Shown: positions 13,801 through 23,960 of the stretch, piece after piece | Numbering within the stretch: the stretch's first letter is position 1 | Layout: each line of letters opens with the position of its first letter | Source of the DNA: Phallusia fumigata | Lineage: Eukaryota > Chordata > Ascidiacea > Phlebobranchia > Ascidiidae | Assembly: GCA_008931825.1 (NCBI GenBank) | Contig: QXVZ01032377.1 | Coordinates: forward strand, 1-64,000 | Reading direction: 5' to 3' | DNA: 64,000 nucleotides | Notes under the pieces: generated by a model | What the model saw: only the letters and a program-made list of their open reading frames with translations | The model's database searches: none | What the model was told of the DNA's origin: nothing | Position numbers and translations under genes: made by a program

Positions 13801-13905
13801 GTGGTCGAGTGGCTGAAGTTAAACCATACATCAATATGACGTAGATTTGTCTCAACACAAATTCCTGTCTACAAGGTGATGGTCACGAATCCAGTTTTTT
13901 TGCCT
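13801..13905 (+). repeat. tRNA-Ser-like remnant, possibly the head of a tRNA-derived SINE
   Basis: GTGGTCGAGTGGCTGAAG matches a pol III A box of Ser/Leu tRNA type, and GGTCACGAATCC about 80 bp on resembles a degraded B box. The spacing is too long and the folding too poor for a working tRNA. Confidence 0.3.
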
Positions 13906-14228
13906 GGGGCGAACCTTGTTTAGTCAAGCATGTCATGTTTGGTTTTAATAGCCTTGGGCGGTCCAACCAAGACTTGTAAAGTAAACAGTGTTTTATCAAT
14001 TGGCTGCTGCTTTTGCTTGCTTTCGTGTGCGACGTGTTTAACGTCATTTTTGCTCACTATTTTTTCGCCAGTTCGTATTGCGTATTGCCATCATTGCCTA
14101 CAAACTATGTGTTTCATGAAGCTCTGTACATGACGAGCAAAAGTGTTTTAATACACCTAATCTCAACCTCCTGAATAAAAAATGTATAATTTACATTTTA
14201 AAAGGTTAAGGATAAAAACAAGCCAATA

Positions 14229-15037
14229 TTACTCCAAGTGTCAAAGCTTTTCAAAAGAACTTTCTGCTTAGTTCCTATGTTATAACTTTTGATCTGTCGA
14301 TTACTAGCAAAATCTGATTCTGTGGTGAAACCCCTATGTGAGTCGGAAATAACAAATATTGCAGAGATGTTTTAAGCATCTACAATTCGTATACTCTGTG
14401 TCGAATTAGGTCATAGCAAGTCAATTTGATTTAATTTCGGGCCTTTTTTTGCTTGGTCATTCGTGCCAATTTATTTTTATTTGGAGAGGTCATACGACGA
14501 GTGACGCTAGAGNACAAACCAATTTATTCATCTCAGGTCCAGCTAGTATGCAATATTTGCGCGCAAGTTGCTTGCAAGCCGAATGCTGATTGAAATAAGA
14601 GTTTTTATTTGTACGAACACCTTCTTTCAATTAGGGGAAAGTTATTTAAGAAGTAGGATATGACTGACTCTTTATGATTGACTGAAACACTTTAAACGAA
14701 AAAAGATTTTATTTTGCCGGATAAAGTATCGCGACATTTTATTTTAATGCAATTTACTCCAAGTGTCAAAGCTTTTCAAAAGAACTTTCTGCTTAGTTCC
14801 TGTGTTATAACTTTTGATCTGTCGCCTACTAGCAAAATCTGATTCTGTGGTGAAACCCCTATGTGAGTCGGAAATAACAAATATTGCAGAGATGTTTTAA
14901 GCATCTACAATTCGTATACTCTGTGTCGAATTAGGTCATAGCAAGTCAATTTGATTTAATTTCGGGCCTTTTTTTGCTTGGTCATTCGTGCCAATTTATT
15001 TTTATTTGGAGAGGTCATACGACGAGTGACGCTAGAG
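14229..15037. repeat. Duplicated 284-bp blocks around contig join (N at 14513)
   Basis: 14229-14512 recurs at 14754-15037. The two blocks are separated by the N and about 240 bp of unshared sequence (14514-14753). This again suggests haplotypes that failed to merge, here with upstream flanks that differ. Confidence 0.75.
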
Positions 15038-15821
15038 TCATTAACTCCACCCGAGTCCGACTCAAGACTTTTTACATGAGAGACTTGACTTGATTTGAGG
15101 CTCGAAAAAAATCTATGGGTTACCGATCGAACTCGATAATTGAGTTGTTTCGTTGCCGTAGAACATAACGTGCGACATCTACACCAATATCAGAGACTGA
15201 TCGTTGCAAGTATTTTTGTAAACATTTTTACATGGTCGTGATCGCAATAATTACGATTTATCCGTTTAATCATCGCTGTGTTAAAAAGAGTTCGACCAAA
15301 AACATTACATCAATATCATTGTTTCAAAATTCAAGTTTGCTGCTTTTGTGGCTTAAATTAGTTTCTTGTCCGAGCCACAGTTTTTATATTTTCGCTAATA
15401 TTGCCGTAGATTAGGGGTACGAACTCGAATACGTGCATCCAAATACTCGGATGATGTAGACGAATTAAAAAAAATAAATAAATTGTGGGAAAGATTATAT
15501 ATTTAGTTTAAGAACGCGCTCTTTCGATGTCATAACCTAATGTACCTCTCGAGTGTGACTATTGAGAACTTTTGGTGCATGTAGCCAATTGCGGTGCGAA
15601 AATTTAAGGTGTCTGGACGTTTGTTTAATTCAATTGGAAAAGCAACACAGTATATAGACAAGAGTAGAGGCACTGTTACTGCATCCCCTGAGGGGTTACC
15701 TGTGTTGAAAATCACCACATCACTACATAATAATTACTTCATAAACCACTACATACAATTACAAATAACAATTTATGTTTTCTTTAAACAACTAGATGGT
15801 AAACTGCCCAAACAAGGTGCA

Positions 15822-15827
15822 TTTATT
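15822..15827 (-). terminator. Polyadenylation signal AATAAA of the small secreted peptide gene
   Basis: AATAAA on the minus strand 40 bp past the stop codon at 15867, a normal distance for a short 3' UTR. Confidence 0.5.
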
Positions 15828-15866
15828 GGCGCATCATAAAATTAATTGTCATCGCCGGCATACACG

Positions 15867-16199
15867 TTAATTGTCATCCATGTCATCACTGATATCCAAT
15901 AAATCCGCATTTTCGAAAACAAACTCATCGGCTGAAAGTAATAAAATACATTTTTTATGGCACTATACCGATATCTACATTCTTAAGTTTTAAAACATGA
16001 ACAAAGCAGTGTTGTATTTGCGGGGCAAGCAATAATCTCTAATTTATTTGTTTTGCGACTACTTACGAAAGTGTCGTGGAGAAACAACTCCTCCTTTTCC
16101 ATGTTTAGGTCGGATTTTCCATCTCCATTTCCAATCCTCCTTGGTAGATTCCGTACCCAAGATGAGGAAAAGGGCTAAAAACAAAACAGTATACTTCAT
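15867..16199 (-). CDS. Candidate antimicrobial peptide precursor, 65 aa, secreted
   Basis: Two exons, 16067-16199 and 15867-15931, joined in phase 1 by a 135-bp intron with GTAAGT donor and TTTCAG acceptor. The product has a clear signal peptide (MKYTVLFLALFLILGTES), then a Trp/Arg/Lys-rich basic segment (KEDWKWRWKIRPKHGKGG, continuing VVSPRHF) with net charge about +6, and ends in an acidic tail (PDEFVFENADLLDISDDMDD plus N). Signal, cationic peptide and anionic propiece is the layout of tunicate antimicrobial precursors such as clavanins and styelins, but I recognise no family member by sequence. An acceptor-like TTTTTCATTTAG lies 23 bp before the ATG, possibly a 5' UTR intron or spliced-leader site. 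It could instead be a regulatory peptide. No Cys is present, so it is not defensin-like. Confidence 0.6.
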
Positions 16200-19100
16200 T
16201 TTGCCAACTACAAAACTTTGTACTAAATGAAAAACTGCAAGCGTAAATCAGTTTTAGGGCGTACCACCATATGCTTCTTCCGAACAGCACGTGATATGAT
16301 TTACTAAATTGCGTCCTGTTTTTGTTTTTTAACACGGAAATTGTGAGATGACACTTTATTTTAATTAGCCTCATCCCAATAGATTTATGTAGCAACAAAA
16401 ACAGATTGGTTCAGTTCTGCGACTAATCCACTTATTTTGTATTTGTGCATAAACTCCTTATCACAGCTATCTACCACTGGAAATCCATTAAAAACGTAGG
16501 ACCCAGTATCGTATTCGGAAAAGTTTTATAAAAGGCGAGGGCTACATTTAACACCTGTAAACGGTCGCCAACTATATAACACAACCAACGGTAACTCCCT
16601 TACGAAAATCCATTCAGAAAAACCGAAATTATTCACAAACAAGCAACACATGTTTGTTAGGGTAAATCCGAAATAAGTGCGCGAGATCATCGCCATGTGA
16701 CATTTTCGTAGTCGCCTTAGACGGGAAACATGAAACAAGAGTTTAAACAACCTAACAATATTCTGTTGTGGAACGCACGTGTGCTGTCAAAATCGTAAAA
16801 CGTGTCAACAAAACAAATTCTTTTCAGACAGTAGCGATTTCGCAATGCCTGTCATAATGTTTGTGTGAACATACGGTTAGACGATGGAGATTTCTATACT
16901 GCTCATGTATTGCTAATGTGCTAATTGCTTCCGTACTTCATACGTCGTCCGGTCTCTTCATGACTCAAAAAGAGCCCGAGTACAAAATGGGGATTTATTA
17001 CAGCTAAAATTACGCTCCTCAAGATAGGCGGCCAGTACCGAAAAAGTAACTTACTGAGTATACGAGTCACTAATGACCTCATCACCAAAGTGATGCTTTT
17101 GTCAAATTGTTTGTTACAACTTTGCGACAGAAAAGTGCTGCAAACCAGTGTTGTAAGGCAACTCTATTGCCTGTGTCACAAAAACGTGGAGGCTTCTACC
17201 CTGCAGGTCAAGTTCAGTCCGAGTCTTTTTGATTTGTTACGGGCCTTGGAGTGACAAAACAGTTATTACGACAAAACAATTAGAATAAAAATTGCCACAT
17301 CGCAGTGACTTACGATTTGTCAGGTATGATGGCTGGAAACGAAATCCACCAAAAAGATTACACAAAGATATCAGTGTTTTCTGCTTCCAGCACTACCACG
17401 TAGTTTTCAAATTTTGTTGCCCGAGTTATGTCTATTTTTTAAGAAAAAAGTACTCGTGAGAAATGAGTCCCTTTCCAGAGCAACAAACGTTTCGAAAGCG
17501 TAGATTTCGACTAATGATATCAAAGGTCATAAACTCCCACTACTCCTTTCAAGTATTCGCACAAACCAAACAAATTCCGATGACGTTCTGATCAAGACGG
17601 ACTGAGAATTTAGTGAATATATATGACAAAAATACTGCGAAAATATGCCGTTAATTGTAATTAGGTGAGTTTGGGCGCGCGCTTTTGTGTTAACCTATAG
17701 AACCTCTCAAGTGTGGAAACCTAACCTTGTTACCCGTAAAAAGTCAATGATCAAGCCCAGGATGTAATTGGGGTCCGCGGACCACATGGAGTGTGGAGCC
17801 GTTAGATGAGTTTCGGGTTAACGTCTTTTTGGTTGCTATGTAATTACGGCTTTCAAATCAGGAACACCTTTAAGGCCAGTTGNNNNNNNNNNNNNNNCTT
17901 TAAAAAAGAAATGTAGGTGCCCGAACCCAATGCGTTTTCCGGGCCAGTGCGAAAGCTCTGGTCTCGATGCAAAGCAACATTTACCCTGCTACAAAAATCA
18001 CAAAATTTATAGAGTTAAAGAAATAACAACCAAGACTGCGGCAAAAAAATAGGCAACAACCGCGAACGTAAAAGTTTAAAATCGGAAACAAAATTCAAAA
18101 TCGGCAAATAATTTGTTATCGATATTTCAGTTTTGCGTTAGGAAATTCTAAAATCGTTTATCAAAGTTTCGATTTTCACCGATCGGGATTTCAATATTGG
18201 CTGATCGGAGTTGTAGTGCGGACGCACGTCCCAAGGGCGGGGGGACATGTCTCTTTTTATCGTTTTCAAGAAATTAAAGGTTTTTTCGAAAGAAAAGTTC
18301 CCAAATCCAAGTTTGGAAACTTAACAAAAAAATGTTATTCTCGATTTTCGTGTTTTTATAATTTAGGTTAAGCAATGATTAAAAAGTTTACAGCGGAAGA
18401 AAAATAGCCTTACTATGTAAGAAAAGTAAAGTGGATTAAAATTAATGTTTGGGAAAAAGGTGCGTGGCATCATAGAGTACAATTTACCTCTCCTCGGGAT
18501 TTACTGATTCATTGGTTGACTGACCACGTTACAGTTTTTGCATACATAGGGGAAGTTTGGGAATTTTTTTCCGCACCCACATTGCACGAATCTGACTAAA
18601 AGAGTTGTGATGTCACCCCCTGATCAGGGTCTGCATGTGGTGGGGAAGCCTACCCGATCAGTTTTGGACATACTTTTGAGTTTTAACCACTTTGCAGCTG
18701 TCGAAAATCTTTTTTTTTTCTGGTGGACTGTGTAAGATATATTAGGCAAGACAATTTACAACCAACTTCTATAAATGCGTATATAACCAGGAATAATTTT
18801 TTTTTCCAAATTCACTATGTTTAAACTGAAACCGTATTTACCTCTATTTTTGCTGTGTTTTACATTTAGCAGCCACATAATACTTTTACCATTTACCTCA
18901 TTTGGAAAGGAGATCGAAACTCATTTAATTGCTATGTTACGGTGTCACTTTCATACAATCTTGCGTTTCAGACAAATGACAAGTCCATTAACCTTTTATG
19001 GTGGTCTAAAACTTTTTCTCTTGTTGTAAAAGTAACGTGCACAAGAATATCCTTCCTTTCTGCAACATTTAAAACTTTTCAAGTGGAAAGGTAAGAACGA

Positions 19101-20035
19101 GAACGAATCCCGATCGGTTTTTTATTTTTGTATATGGGTCGAACGCCTCAGTCCATTCGATTCGCACACGTTAGCGCCACCTATTGGTAATAAGCCTGAT
19201 CAAGAAAACACCAATCTGGAACACGGTGACTGAAAGTAAGACGAGTATTTGCGGGAATAAGACTCCAGTCAATTCCAAGTTAAAATGTTTAAAATCAACA
19301 AATCTTCCGATCAAAGTTATAAAACCTAAATTAATCGCAATCTTGTTTCATTTTGCTTTTATCGTCTCTTTCCATATGAATGAGACAAATAATTAAACTA
19401 TCTCCGGGGTAAACATTTCGATTTGGTACAAAGTTTATGGCTTCAACTGCATTAATCTAACTCTAACCATTTAATAAAATCACGTCGTGTAAAGTGTTTT
19501 AATTATAACGGCACAAAAAAAGCAAAAACAAAGCAATATATGTGAAAAAAAATTTGAACGAGCATGCAAATAATAAAACGGCAGAGGTTGGTCGCAAACT
19601 GCGACATAATATCGGTACATGGCTGCATTAAATATAAAAAAGAAGCTAGCGCCTGAACCGCTTTTGAATTCGATTACGTATCAGGACAACGAGTTCCCCC
19701 GCGAATTTTCCCGTTACAACATATTGACTTCCTGGGGTCGTACAGTTTGTCGACGCAGCAAGCCTGTAAAAATGCATTTCAAGTTTGATAGTTTCAACTT
19801 ATTACAATTTGGGTGTATAATTCAACATTTTTACTTCCAGTCGGTCATGGGAAGTTTTTAAACAGTTTTAGAACCGTTTACTTTGTGTTAACTATTTAAT
19901 TTTTATTTCATGCATTATCAAGTCCCAACTCAGTACAAACAAAAGTATTTCTAGAAGACGCATTTTATTAACAGGGCTTTAATTGTTGCCAAGGATCGTG
20001 TTTCGGTGCAAAGCTGGGATATGCTTTAAGATAAT
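16200..20035. other. Intergenic region with no recognisable gene; includes a 15-N gap
   Basis: No open frame with a domain or splice support seen on either strand. A GGGGTCCGCGGACC-type motif near 17770 resembles hAT transposon remnants. An 18817-19029 plus-strand frame starts with a hydrophobic stretch but then shows nothing protein-like. Confidence 0.45.
17883..17897. other. Assembly gap (15 N)
   Basis: Run of 15 ambiguous bases in noncoding sequence. No repeated flanks were noticed. Confidence 0.99.
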
Positions 20036-23000
20036 TTAGGTCTGGTCGAGGGAACAGTAAATCTAGTAAGTCAAAAAATTACGTTCATTTTTGGAAATTT
20101 TTGTAATGTTAAGATACCCTTACCTTAATTAAACTTGAGTATGGGATTCCATAGCAATCTCCACAACAAGCATCGGATTGTATATCAGGACGAAATTTAC
20201 CAGTCCGACAAGTTGCAGGGTCAAACCGCATGCGACATAAACATGCTTGCAAACATTTGTTGGTTACGTCTAAAAACAAGATAGTGAATTTAGACTGCGG
20301 TGTTGGTTGAAAGTGTAATTGTCAAAAAACAATGAATTTCGCCAATTTTTATTAGGACTAAATGTAGTTTACCTGTAACAACAATTGGATCTTTGTTGAA
20401 AGTTAGCAAATTTATTTCTTTGCTTGTTCCTGTAGAAATTCGGTCTTTCATCGTAGTGTTGGTTAATTTTCGATTTGTGTAAGTCGGTACAAATGTTGTA
20501 AATTCAACTACAATTGTTTGATTGTCTCTGTAATATAACACATTGAATCAACAACAAAAAAATAATTTAAAAAAAAACTACAATAATCTTACATTATTTA
20601 TCTCCCACAAGTTTTATATAACAGTATACATACTTTTTTGTCGTGCTGTTCGTAATTCCATCGATGTTAATAAGTGTTCCAGTTATTCCAACCGTGTCCA
20701 ACAATTTAACCACCTGGTAATATTTATGACAAAAAATTACTACCTAATTTACTAAAAGAGCGTAACGAAGACTCAAAGTGTAGTTTACCGTTTCTTCGAC
20801 CAAAGTGATAAGTTTGACATTAATATCCCCAACATCGTTAAACCATTGTAGTGACGTATCAGAAAGATTTCCCACCTCGATGACGGTTTGGAACTGTCGG
20901 GTGGCGTTCAAATCTATGAACGTATTTAGTAAACCAATGATATGGCCAAATGTTACCTAATGTTTATTCTGCACTAACCGATGCACTTTGGCGTCCGAAG
21001 TTCCCAGGCATACTCGTAGTAATCAGCTTCATACAAACATCGAACCTTTTGCGTCTTCACATTTGGCCGGATGTAAAACCCTTCCTTGCATGAAAACTTG
21101 ACATAAAATTCCCAGCCGAGATAATTTTTCGCTGTGTTTTCGAAGTAAGGGTCATAATATCCCCGGTCAGCTCTGGGAATTATCCCGCATGGAGTTTCTG
21201 AAACAATAAATGTTATGTTTTGACATGTTGTTGCCATGACCAACATAGACGTTATTATGCTGCAATTGCACATAATAATTTGCACTTGTCATGTCACAAA
21301 TTACTTTGGAAAATAATTACTGACATGCTTACGGGGAAGGGAAACTCAAGTCGCGTTGCGAAGTTTTAAATTGAACCATATAATTAAAGTATGTTGAGCG
21401 ATTTTAGGAGTTGCACGGATAAAAAACTAAATAAAACTAAACGTTGCGATGTTTCAAAGCGACTTTTAAACACCAGGGTTTCTCAAACCTTTTCGGCTTG
21501 CGGCGCACTTTTCGAGCTAAAGTCACAACAAGGGTTCAAAAATTTACTTTGCATCTTTAATGTGAGGATTTTCGCAACAAATAAGATCCCAGAGAGTTTC
21601 TAGCGTTGTCATACACACCCGCAATTCATCAAGTCGTAAAAGTCTTTTCCGTTTTTTTACTTTTGATTTTTGTCAAAGCAGAAAATCGAAACGACTATTT
21701 CGCAGCAGACTCGGAAATCTTTAGCTGTATACTAATTTGCAGCGGCACACAGTTTAAGAATCACTGTTCTATACACATGGGTCAAACGCAAACACATAAA
21801 AAGTACAACCAAATAAAACTAAAAAGGATTAAAAAATCTTTGAAAAGATAATCTTGTTATTAAGCCAGGCAGCAAAGTGTATTTAGAAATACATTTGCTT
21901 CCATTTTTAAGTCATTAAAAATAAACAACAGGTCCCAAATTATGAAGTAATTACATGGTCGAAAATCTAAATTATTCTTCGCTCCGATATGTTGCCCAAA
22001 GTTTCATTCTTTGCTCTGATATGTTCCCATACATAAGTTTCAGCTTTCACGCGTCACCAAAACGGACGATAAATAAATAAACGAGCAGAGAAAACAAAAC
22101 AAAGAGCTCAAGGTGTCGAACACGTACCGAATTTTGATGTGCAGCGTAAAGGATCGGTCAAATCGAAAACATGACGACCTAGGACGCCTGGTGCAGTAAA
22201 GGTCTTTGACAAGATTGACACCTGTACATAATAAACTACCAAGTTAGAAATGTCAAGAGCTACATAGGTTGCAGGTCGTGGTTAACAACCCGCAGCTTTC
22301 TAAACGGTTCGCTGCCCTTTAAAGGAAGTTTCCTAATTGCCATATATTGCAACAACAACGAGTTTGGTTTGACGATCTACATATCACCACTTACTTACTT
22401 CCTTGCACTCAGCTTTTAAATTGTTGTACGTTCAATTTTTAACAGTTTTTTATTGGAGACCCTTTAACACATTTTGTCTTTGTTAATTTGTTACATTAAA
22501 TAATTCAATGTTTGCTGATATCTTGGGCACAAATTACAAGTTACCTCAAATGTTTCGGAACCTAACAGATGATGAAAACAAGAAGCAGATTTGTCGCCGA
22601 TGGCGAACATTCCAGCTGCTGCATGATTTCCGTTCGCACTCGTCCACATGATGGCACCATAGTTATAGATCGCGTATGTTCTTAATCCATTGCTTGTCAG
22701 TACCATTTGAAACGAATTGAGCTAAACAGTTTTTAAAAACCAATATGAATTTGGGGATGTTAATTGTTATGGGGCTACTTTCTCATGCTTGCAAACATTC
22801 ATAGGCAAGCAACTTTAAGACTTTGTACTTACTAAACTGGAATCATGTAAGGAAGCAAGTCGATTCCATGTGACAATTAATGCAAACGTAGGTTGGAACC
22901 ATTGGTCTTTTGTTGACTTTAAAGATAGGTTTATGTCACGAGACAGTTGTTGAAATAAAAAGTCATCGGTGTTTGTTTGTCGATAAGAAACTTGCGCGCT

Positions 23001-23960
23001 CGATCCTTCTTGTGAAAGGATAAAAAATGGAGAAACGATAATGTTATTCGAGATAAACTTGAGTCTCCAATCCTGAACAGCGCTGTAGGAAACTGATCCA
23101 AACGAGCTGATCTAAAAACAAATAAGCAAATGTTTTAGCGCTCGTCAATGTTTTACGACTAACAACACTATTAACGTGTTTATTACATTGTTTCTAACCT
23201 GACCAGCGCGTTATCACAAAAATGTATTGTGTATTTGATGACCTTCTAAACGAGATAATATGTACCGACTGACCAGTTGGTATGTTGAATTACGTCAAAG
23301 ATACCTTCATAATTTAGTGGACAAATGTTTCTGCACGTAAACTTGTTTATTGCAGCAAATTAGACGCCGTGAGGCAAAACCAAGTGTCATAAATAAAACG
23401 ATTAGTGGTAATTTGCCGCCCACATGAAATAATCAACGCAGTGGTGTGTGTGCTGTCACTCACGGACATGCAATATTAGTGCAATATACCTGTTTAATGA
23501 GAATGACACCATGTGATTGGGTGATAAATAAAAGCGCATTTTGTCGAATCTAATTTACAACGTTTATTGCACGATTATGGTCTGCGGAAATTAGAATCAA
23601 GGTTTCACCACGCTAATTAAAAAACAAAACACAACATTTCAAGAGAAGAGTGTTAACGATTTGTAAATTTTAATACAATCCTGATTAGACGGTCACAAAT
23701 TACTAATTTTATAATGAGTATGCACACATACGTCATATTCTCTTTATAAAACTTACCCAGATTTTTGATATGCTTCCAGCTCCCATAAACGGAATGGGGT
23801 TTAATAAAATAACTTCACTATTTCCAGTTGACCATTGACTAAATGTTACGTTTGTATCCCCATATGATGGACCGAATGGATACATCGCACCATTAGCGAA
23901 TTTGATCATCAACGTGATAGTTGTGAGAAGCAATGCACCAACTTTCCTCTTTTTAATCAT
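20036..23960 (-). CDS. Secreted NIDO plus sushi (CCP) domain protein with Cys-rich C-terminus
   Basis: About 501 residues. ATG at 23960 gives a basic-hydrophobic signal peptide ending ANG. Residues 25 to about 220 form a NIDO (nidogen N-terminal) domain: MYPFGPSYGDTNVTF, ALIVTWNRL, NSFQMVLTSNGLRTYAIYNY and MFAIGD are its usual landmarks. A sushi/CCP domain follows (about 254-324, from CGIIPRADRGYY to ELRTPKC). Then come about 120 residues without a recognised fold, rich in Thr/Val, and a Cys-dense segment (CLQACLCRM to DACCGDCYG). No TM or GPI signal was seen, so it is probably secreted, in matrix or body fluid. Exons: 23757-23960, 22833-23111, 22545-22721, 22128-22221, 20979-21197, 20789-20913, 20634-20713, 20373-20527, 20124-20269, 20036-20062; phases agree. 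The last 8-residue exon is uncertain. Related NIDO/CCP proteins include SUSD2, SNED1 and mucin-4 relatives, but the AMOP and VWD domains of SUSD2 are not seen. Confidence 0.84.
21331..21370 (+). repeat. 40-bp dispersed repeat, copy 1
   Basis: Matches 24255-24294 at about 38 of 40 positions in direct orientation. This copy is in an intron of the NIDO-sushi gene; the other is about 300 bp upstream of its first coding exon. Confidence 0.7.
21474..21766. mobile_element. hAT-type MITE, 293 bp, in an intron of the NIDO-sushi gene
   Basis: Starts CAGGGTTTCTCAAACC and ends GTTTAAGAATCACTG, whose reverse complement CAGTGATTCTTAAAC matches the start: terminal inverted repeats of hAT type. Flanking 8-mers ttaaacac and ttctatac agree at 5 of 8 places, an eroded target duplication. 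No transposase frame, so it is non-autonomous. Confidence 0.6.

Larger units (their letters stand above)
13444..15821. other. Intergenic region, no gene recognised
   Basis: Holds the receptor 3' UTR, a tRNA-like A/B-box remnant near 13801-13905, and the contig-join duplication at 14229-15037. Open frames at 13930-14133, 15232-15414 and 15594-15839 show no domain, signal or splice context that would support them. Confidence 0.5.

Noticed and set aside
17760-17830. GGGGTCCGCGGACC motif resembling a hAT element interior
   Set aside because: No inverted ends or target duplication found, and a 15-N gap follows.
18817-19029. Plus-strand frame with hydrophobic start, possibly a small secreted protein
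   Set aside because: No mature-peptide character, splice sites or polyA signal fitting it; hydrophobicity follows from AT-rich sequence.
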